In this document: positions 8,561 to 12,924 of the stretch, piece after piece
Layout: every line of letters begins with the position of its first letter
Position numbering within the stretch: position 1 is the stretch's first letter
Assembly (NCBI GenBank): GCA_024644505.1
Contig: JAHEHQ010000029.1
Location: forward strand, 1-12,924
From: Gammaproteobacteria bacterium
GTDB taxonomy: Bacteria; Pseudomonadota; Gammaproteobacteria; Chromatiales; Chromatiaceae
Direction of reading: 5' to 3'
DNA length: 12,924 nt
Made by a program: the position numbers and the translations under genes
The notes under the pieces: generated by a model
Seen by the model: only the letters and a program-made list of their open reading frames with translations
Told to the model about the DNA's origin: nothing
Databases searched by the model: none

Positions 8561-9838
8561 TCATAGACTCTTGAACGCACCTTTACCCGCATATACCGCA
8601 TCTCTGCCAAGCTGGTCCTCGATGCGCATCAGCTGATTATATTTTGCAACACGGTCAGAACGGGACAAGGACCCGGTCTTGATCTGACCCGTATTGGTGG
8701 CCACGACGAGGTCGGCGATGGTGGTATCCTCAGTCTCCCCCGAACGATGAGAGATCACTGCCGTATAGCCTGCGTCACTTGCCATCCTTATCGCTTCCAG
8801 GGTCTCTGTGAGGGTGCCGATCTGATTGAACTTGATAAGAATCGAATTGGCCACGCCCTCCTCGATACCCCTCGCAAGGATACGCGTATTGGTCACGAAA
8901 AGATCGTCGCCCACCAGTTGTATCCGGCTGCCCAGCTTTTCCGTCAGCAGTTTCCAGCCTTCCCAGTCACTTTCGTCCATGCCGTCCTCGATGGAGATGA
9001 TGGGGTACTGGTCCACGAGTCCTGAGAGATAGTCGGTGAATTCCGCGGCGCTGAATTGGCGCCCTTCCGAAGCGAGATCATAGACGCCGTCGTGATAAAA
9101 CTCCGAACTGGCAACGTCGAGACCCAGATAAATATCAGAGCCGACCCCGAATCCCGCCTTTTCGATCGCCTCGATTATCACCTCTATCGCGGCGAGATTG
9201 GATGGCAGATCCGGTGCGAACCCCCCCTCGTCCCCGACCGCTGTATTCAGGCCCTTGCTCTTGAGCACTGACTTGAGGGAATGGAAAACCTCCGCACCGT
9301 AACGTATGGCCTCCCTGACAGAACCCGCACCAACAGGCAGGATCATGAACTCCTGAATATCCGCGTTGTTGTCGGCATGGGCACCCCCGTTGATGATATT
9401 CATCATCGGGACAGGCATTCGGTAGGGACCGTCGGAAAGATAGCGATAAAGCGGCAGACCACGCTCCTGAGCCGCAGCATGGGCAGCAGCCAGCGACACG
9501 GCCAGTAAGGCATTGGCGCCGAGCCTTCCCTTGTTCTCGGTACCGTCGAGTTCGATCATCTTACGATCGATTTCGGTTTGCCCCGCGACATCCATGCCGA
9601 TCACGGCATCCTTCAACTCCCCGGCTATGTTTCCGACAGCCGTGAGCACTCCCTTGCCAAGAAATCTCCCCTTGTCCCCATCACGCAGTTCAAGCGCTTC
9701 CCGGGAGCCTGTGGATGCACCGGAAGGCGCCACCGCGCGGCCGATTGCGCCACTTGCAGTTATCACGTCAGCCTCGACGGTGGGGTTGCCGCGGGAATCG
9801 ATAATTTCCCGGCCACGAACATCGACGATTTCAGTCAT
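8561..9838 (-). CDS. eno: Enolase
   Basis: Interconverts 2-phosphoglycerate and phosphoenolpyruvate in glycolysis and gluconeogenesis; in many gammaproteobacteria it is also part of the RNA degradosome. The 425 residues carry the full catalytic set: substrate His154 (GGAHADNN), Glu204 (VGDEGGFAP), magnesium ligands Asp241, Glu284 and Asp311, catalytic Lys336 in the signature SILIKFNQIGTLTET (332-346), and SHRSGETED (363-371). The start ATG at 9838 has GGAG 6 nt upstream and aligns with the conserved N-terminus (IVDVRGREIIDSRGNPTVE). A 144-nt gap with a palindrome separates it from kdsA, so it probably has its own promoter. Confidence 0.99.
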   Translation of the reverse strand: MTEIVDVRGREIIDSRGNPTVEADVITASGAIGRAVAPSGASTGSREALELRDGDKGRFLGKGVLTAVGNIAGELKDAVIGMDVAGQTEIDRKMIELDGTENKGRLGANALLAVSLAAAHAAAQERGLPLYRYLSDGPYRMPVPMMNIINGGAHADNNADIQEFMILPVGAGSVREAIRYGAEVFHSLKSVLKSKGLNTAVGDEGGFAPDLPSNLAAIEVIIEAIEKAGFGVGSDIYLGLDVASSEFYHDGVYDLASEGRQFSAAEFTDYLSGLVDQYPIISIEDGMDESDWEGWKLLTEKLGSRIQLVGDDLFVTNTRILARGIEEGVANSILIKFNQIGTLTETLEAIRMASDAGYTAVISHRSGETEDTTIADLVVATNTGQIKTGSLSRSDRVAKYNQLMRIEDQLGRDAVYAGKGAFKSL

Positions 9839-9982
9839 CTTCGCTCCATTTTTCTTTAGTTTAGGTTTCGAAACCTGGGGTTCATAAAATAGTTCGGCGC
9901 TCTCGACAATCGATCCGGCTATCGGGAGGTGAGTTCACTTTCGAAATACTAACTCCAGATTGGTTACATTCCCATTACCCGT
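9839..9982 (-). promoter_or_regulatory. eno leader region with a 14-bp perfect palindrome
   Basis: Within the gap between kdsA and eno, AGGTTTCGAAACCT at 9863-9876 is a perfect 14-bp palindrome, 24 nt upstream of the eno ATG. A second copy of its core, TTTCGAAA, sits at 9939-9946. A possible minus-strand promoter is TTGTCG, then 17 nt, then TATGAA (each 4/6), which would start transcription at or just before the palindrome. No T-tract follows it on the minus strand, so an operator or 5' mRNA hairpin fits better than a terminator. The regulator is unknown. Confidence 0.4.
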
Positions 9983-10816
9983 TCAGAGCCGGGTTTCCGC
10001 GAAGGGCCTGGCCTTCACCGTCCGATCCAGGAGCATCAGGGTTTCCAGGAGTTCCTCGATCCTGCTCAGCGGCCAGGAATTCGGGCCGTCGCTCAATGCG
10101 CGCTCCGGGTCCGGATGCGTCTCCATGAACAGACCGGAGACGCCGGCCGCCACCGCTGCTCTGGCAAGGACGGGAACGAACTCACGCTGTCCGCCCGATA
10201 CGCTGCCCTGGCCTCCGGGCAACTGTACCGAATGGGTTGCATCGTATACCACGGGCACCCCGGTATCCCGCATAACCGCCAGGGAGCGCATGTCCGAAAC
10301 CAGGTTGTTGTAACCGAATGAGACACCCCGTTCACAGACCATGATCTGTTCGTTCCCAGTGCTCTGTGCCTTCTCGACCACGTTTTTCATATCCCAGGGG
10401 GCGAGGAACTGGCCTTTTTTCAGGTTGACCGGCAGGCCTTGTCTGGACACGGCGAGGATAAAATTGGTCTGGCGGCACAGAAAAGCCGGCGTCTGCAGCA
10501 CATCCACAACGTCGCTCACTTCGTCGAGGGGCGTATCCTCGTGCACATCGGTCAGAATCGGGACGCCTATCTGCTCCTTGACCTCGGCCAGGATTCGCAG
10601 ACCGTCCTCGAGACCCGGGCCCCGGTAGCTGCTCCCGGAAGAGCGGTTTGCCTTGTCGAAGGAGGATTTATAGATGAAAGGTATGCCGATTTTGGCGGTG
10701 ATCTCGCGAAGGTGCCCGGCGGTATCAAGCGAGAGTTGTTCACTTTCCACGACACAGGGCCCGGCAATCAGGAACAGCGGCCTGTCGGGGCCCGCCTCGA
10801 ATCCGCAGAGTTTCAT
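9983..10816 (-). CDS. kdsA: 3-deoxy-8-phosphooctulonate (Kdo-8-P) synthase, cysteine-ligand type
   Basis: Condenses phosphoenolpyruvate with arabinose 5-phosphate to make Kdo 8-phosphate, the precursor of the lipopolysaccharide inner core. The 277 residues carry IAGPCVVES (17-25), KSSFDKANRSS (50-60), TDVHE (89-93), PAFLCRQT (110-117), KKGQFLAPWDM (133-143), ERGVSFGYNNLVSDMR (162-177) and DATHSVQLPGG (192-202). Cys21, His195, Glu232 and Asp243 fit the four metal ligands of the metal-dependent class. The E. coli and Pseudomonas enzymes have Asn in place of the Cys and need no metal. The MKLCGFEAG start closely resembles Xanthomonas KdsA from memory. It lies 20 nt after pyrG, so the two are probably cotranscribed; PyrG supplies the CTP that later activates Kdo. 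Confidence 0.97.
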   Translation of the reverse strand: MKLCGFEAGPDRPLFLIAGPCVVESEQLSLDTAGHLREITAKIGIPFIYKSSFDKANRSSGSSYRGPGLEDGLRILAEVKEQIGVPILTDVHEDTPLDEVSDVVDVLQTPAFLCRQTNFILAVSRQGLPVNLKKGQFLAPWDMKNVVEKAQSTGNEQIMVCERGVSFGYNNLVSDMRSLAVMRDTGVPVVYDATHSVQLPGGQGSVSGGQREFVPVLARAAVAAGVSGLFMETHPDPERALSDGPNSWPLSRIEELLETLMLLDRTVKARPFAETRL

Positions 10817-10836
10817 ATTGTTAACAGACCCTTCCC

Positions 10837-12483
10837 CTAGCCGGGCAGCCCCCGGTTCTGGTTACGCTGATAATCTCTGGCCGCCCTGATAAATCCCGAG
10901 AAAAGCGGATGGCCGTCCCTGGGTGTGGAGGTGAACTCCGGGTGGAACTGACAGGCGACGAACCAGGGATGGTCGGGGACCTCCACGATCTCGACCAGCT
11001 TTCCATCCATAGAGGTTCCCGAAAAACGCAGTCCGGCTTTCCGCAGGATGTCGAGGTACTGGTTGTTGAATTCGTAGCGGTGACGATGCCTTTCGAGTAT
11101 GACCTCCTGCTGATAGAGCCCCTTTGCCAGACTGCCTTCCTCCAGCCGGCACTCCTGGGCACCCAGGCGCATCGTGCCACCAAGATCGGAATCTTCACTG
11201 CGTGTCTCCAGTTCACCCTCGGCATTGAGCCATTCGGTGATCAGGGCAATGACCGGATGGGGAGTTTCCCGGTTGAACTCTGTGCTCTGGGCGCCGGCCA
11301 GATCCGCCCGGTGGCGGGAAAACTCGATAACCGCCACCTGCATACCCAGACAGATCCCCAGGTAGGGTATGTTGTTCTTGCGGGCATAGGCGACCGTGGA
11401 TATCTTTCCCTCGACACCGCGCTCTCCAAATCCCCCGGGGACCAGGATGGCGTCAATCCCGCGCAGAGATTCCGTCCCTTCCTGTTCTATCTGCTCGGAA
11501 TCCAGATACTGGATCCTGACCCTGGTACGGGTGTGGATACCTGCGTGCACCAGGGCCTCGGAGAGGGACTTATAGGCTTCCGTCAGATGCATGTACTTGC
11601 CGACCATGGCAACGGTGACCTCACCGTCTGTGTTCTCAAGACCATCCAGTACCGCCCGCCATTGGGAGAGATCCGCGGCGGGAACGTTGAATCCCAGCTG
11701 TTTTACGACAATCTCGTCAAGAAACTGCTCATGCAGCAGCAGGGGTATGCGGTAGATGGTGTCCGCATCCAGGGCGGATATCACCGCCTGTTCCGGGACA
11801 TTGGTGAAAAGCGCGATTTTTTTGCGTTCCGAATCCGGAATGGCCTGCTCCGCACGACACAAAAGCACATCTGGCTGGATACCGATGGAACGCAGTTCCT
11901 TCACCGAGTGCTGGGTGGGTTTGGTTTTTATCTCCTTGGAAACCGCTATGTAAGGTACCAGCGTCAGGTGCATAAACAGGGCGTTCTCGTGGCCCAGTTC
12001 CACACCCATTTGGCGAATCGCCTCGAGAAAGGGGAGAGATTCGATATCACCGACGGTACCGCCGATCTCGATCAATGCCACATCCGAGTCGCCTGCACCG
12101 AGGCGGACGCTGTCCTTGATCTCGTTGGTGATATGGGGAATGACCTGAACGGTGCCGCCGAGATAGTCTCCCCGGCGCTCCTTTCGGATCACACTCTCGT
12201 AAATCTGTCCCGTGGTGAAGTTGTTGTTCTTCCCCATGGTGGTGCGCAGAAAGCGTTCATAATGTCCCAGGTCGAGATCTGTTTCGGCCCCGTCCTCGGT
12301 TACGTAGACCTCACCATGCTGAAAGGGGCTCATGGTCCCCGGATCCACGTTGATATAGGGATCGAGTTTAATCATGGTAACCCGCAAGCCTCGTGCCTCA
12401 AGCAGTGCGCCGAGGGAAGCCGCGGCAATACCCTTGCCCAGGGATGAGACGACGCCACCCGTGATAAATACATACTTGGTCAT
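10837..12483 (-). CDS. pyrG: CTP synthase
   Basis: Aminates UTP to CTP using ATP and glutamine; cytosolic tetramer, final step of pyrimidine nucleotide synthesis. The 548 residues hold an N-terminal amidoligase domain (about 1-267), with the P-loop GGVVSSLGKGIAAASLG (Lys17), KLDPYINVDPGTMSP (39-53), HGEVYVTEDGAETDLDLGHYERF (56-78) and EIGGTVGDIES (139-149). The C-terminal class I glutamine amidotransferase domain (about 290-540) has nucleophile Cys378 in GICLGMQ, plus His514 and Glu516 in QFHPEF. The ATG at 12483 aligns with the conserved N-terminus, but the upstream AAATAATAATCC contains no Shine-Dalgarno sequence, which is unusual for a highly expressed gene. The adjacent ATTTCGAAAT (12492-12501) is a perfect 10-bp palindrome. 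Confidence 0.99.
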   Translation of the reverse strand: MTKYVFITGGVVSSLGKGIAAASLGALLEARGLRVTMIKLDPYINVDPGTMSPFQHGEVYVTEDGAETDLDLGHYERFLRTTMGKNNNFTTGQIYESVIRKERRGDYLGGTVQVIPHITNEIKDSVRLGAGDSDVALIEIGGTVGDIESLPFLEAIRQMGVELGHENALFMHLTLVPYIAVSKEIKTKPTQHSVKELRSIGIQPDVLLCRAEQAIPDSERKKIALFTNVPEQAVISALDADTIYRIPLLLHEQFLDEIVVKQLGFNVPAADLSQWRAVLDGLENTDGEVTVAMVGKYMHLTEAYKSLSEALVHAGIHTRTRVRIQYLDSEQIEQEGTESLRGIDAILVPGGFGERGVEGKISTVAYARKNNIPYLGICLGMQVAVIEFSRHRADLAGAQSTEFNRETPHPVIALITEWLNAEGELETRSEDSDLGGTMRLGAQECRLEEGSLAKGLYQQEVILERHRHRYEFNNQYLDILRKAGLRFSGTSMDGKLVEIVEVPDHPWFVACQFHPEFTSTPRDGHPLFSGFIRAARDYQRNQNRGLPG

Positions 12484-12814
12484 GGATTATTATTTCGAAA
12501 TGCAAGTTTTGGGACAGGCCGAACGGTAACAGAATCGTCATGGTTTCTCAATCTGACCGCACCGGTCCAGGCAGGATTCCTCAACCGAGGTTCAGCAGTA
12601 AAAATATATTACTTACAACAAATTGGAGATTATTTCAGGGAGGTGATGACAGGTTTTTCCGCTGATTGGGCTCTCCCTCTGCCGTCAGATTTTGAGACCC
12701 TGATCCAGGTCTGCCTGGAAATTCTGATTATTGGAAAAGCGGGTGGTTTTCAGGATGTTCGTAGAACACTGTCGGACTGCCTTCCATCGGCCTGGGAATC
12801 CATTAACTATGGGG
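12484..12814. other. Intergenic region upstream of pyrG, no supported gene
   Basis: This stretch must contain the pyrG promoter, but I see no convincing -35/-10 pair. The AT-rich element at 12599-12620 offers TAATAT or TATATT on the minus strand without a -35. Two small inverted repeats occur: CTGACCG/CGGTCCAG at 12553-12570 (7 bp with one bulged G, 3-nt loop) and CCTC-AACC-GAGG near 12580. A plus-strand open frame (12643-12840) starts next to GGAGGTGAT, a perfect anti-SD match, but its ATG is only 2 nt from that motif. It has no recognisable domain and its stop falls inside an FNR box, so I do not call it a gene. Confidence 0.5.
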
Positions 12815-12850
12815 TTGATACAGATCAAAAAAACACTTGATCCAGATCAA
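12815..12850 (+). promoter_or_regulatory. Tandem perfect FNR/ANR boxes, 22 bp centre to centre
   Basis: TTGATACAGATCAA at 12815-12828 and TTGATCCAGATCAA at 12837-12850 both match TTGAT-N4-ATCAA at all 10 positions and differ from each other at one spacer base. Their centres are 22 bp apart, about two helical turns, so two dimers would bind the same DNA face. AT-rich -10 candidates occur only to the right, so the sites should serve a plus-strand gene that starts at or beyond the window edge. FNR-family recognition of this motif is established; activity here is inferred. Confidence 0.75.
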
Positions 12851-12873
12851 TCAAAACTGCACAATAATATTCT

Positions 12874-12879
12874 TAAACT
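12874..12879 (+). promoter_or_regulatory. Candidate -10 of the tandem-FNR promoter
   Basis: TAAACT (4/6 match to the -10 consensus) begins 24 nt after the proximal FNR box. Transcription would start near 12886, with the proximal box centred near -42 and the distal box near -64. TAATAT at 12865-12870 is a better sequence match, but it lies too close to the box for standard class II spacing. Confidence 0.4.
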
Positions 12880-12899
12880 GTTCCTCTTCAGGTGTGAAT

Positions 12900-12924
12900 G
12901 TGAGTGATCGTAAAGTCATATCAT
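12900..12924 (+). CDS. Possible 5' end of an FNR-controlled gene, cut by window edge
   Basis: GTG at 12900 opens a plus-strand frame with no stop to the window end, reading (V/M)SDRKVIS. AGG lies 7 nt upstream as a modest ribosome-binding site. An in-frame GTG at 12894 is an alternative start. Eight codons are too few to identify a product, and the true start may lie beyond the window. The call rests mainly on the strong promoter architecture just upstream. Confidence 0.25.

Noticed and set aside
10909..12447. 512-codon open frame on the plus strand opposite pyrG
   Set aside because: It is fully antisense to a textbook CTP synthase, has no recognisable domain, and is explained by third-position bias of the GC-rich coding strand.
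12643..12840. 65-codon plus-strand frame next to GGAGGTGAT
   Set aside because: The extended anti-SD match is attractive, but the ATG is too close to it, no domain is recognisable, and the frame ends inside an FNR box. I treat it as non-coding; a conserved-protein search would settle it.

Overview
The window is a conserved housekeeping block from a gammaproteobacterium. The evidence is a true RpoS with its usual partners (surE, pcm, nlpD), a Gram-negative envelope set (kdsA, ftsB, a degenerate-LytM NlpD) and a cbb3-type oxidase. Base composition is moderately GC-rich in genes, and two intergenic regions are clearly AT-rich. The respiratory gene and FNR/ANR-type sites suggest an organism living at low or changing oxygen. 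I infer a lineage outside the Enterobacterales, of the Chromatiales/Xanthomonadales kind, because KdsA is the metal-ligand cysteine type and closely resembles the Xanthomonas protein as I recall it. I cannot name a genus.

Layout. Nearly everything is on the minus strand, so transcription reads from high to low coordinates: pyrG, kdsA, eno, ftsB, ispD, ispF, truD, then surE, pcm, nlpD, rpoS, and finally a cbb3 oxidase subunit I gene (ccoN) that runs off the left edge. The one complete plus-strand gene is a Smr-domain (SmrB/YfcN-like) nuclease at 5312-5851, set between truD and surE. It meets truD tail-to-tail and is divergent from surE. At the far right (12484-12924) is a non-coding stretch with two near-identical FNR boxes exactly 22 bp apart. 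They point rightward at a gene of which only the first few codons, at most, lie in the window.

How the genes work together. pyrG supplies CTP, which is used by IspD (CDP-methylerythritol) and for CMP-Kdo after KdsA. IspD and IspF are steps of the MEP isoprenoid pathway. FtsB is the divisome coiled-coil protein. Eno is glycolytic. TruD modifies tRNA. SurE, Pcm, NlpD and RpoS form the classical stationary-phase and repair cluster. ispD overlaps ftsB and pcm overlaps surE by 4 nt, while ispF follows ispD after 10 nt, so translational coupling is likely within these sub-operons.

Nothing in the window is a clearly new system: there is no CRISPR array, mobile element, tRNA or rRNA. The items most worth a second look are regulatory: the tandem perfect FNR boxes at 12815-12850, the FNR box and second promoter upstream of ccoN, and a TTCGAA-centred palindrome that recurs in intergenic DNA.
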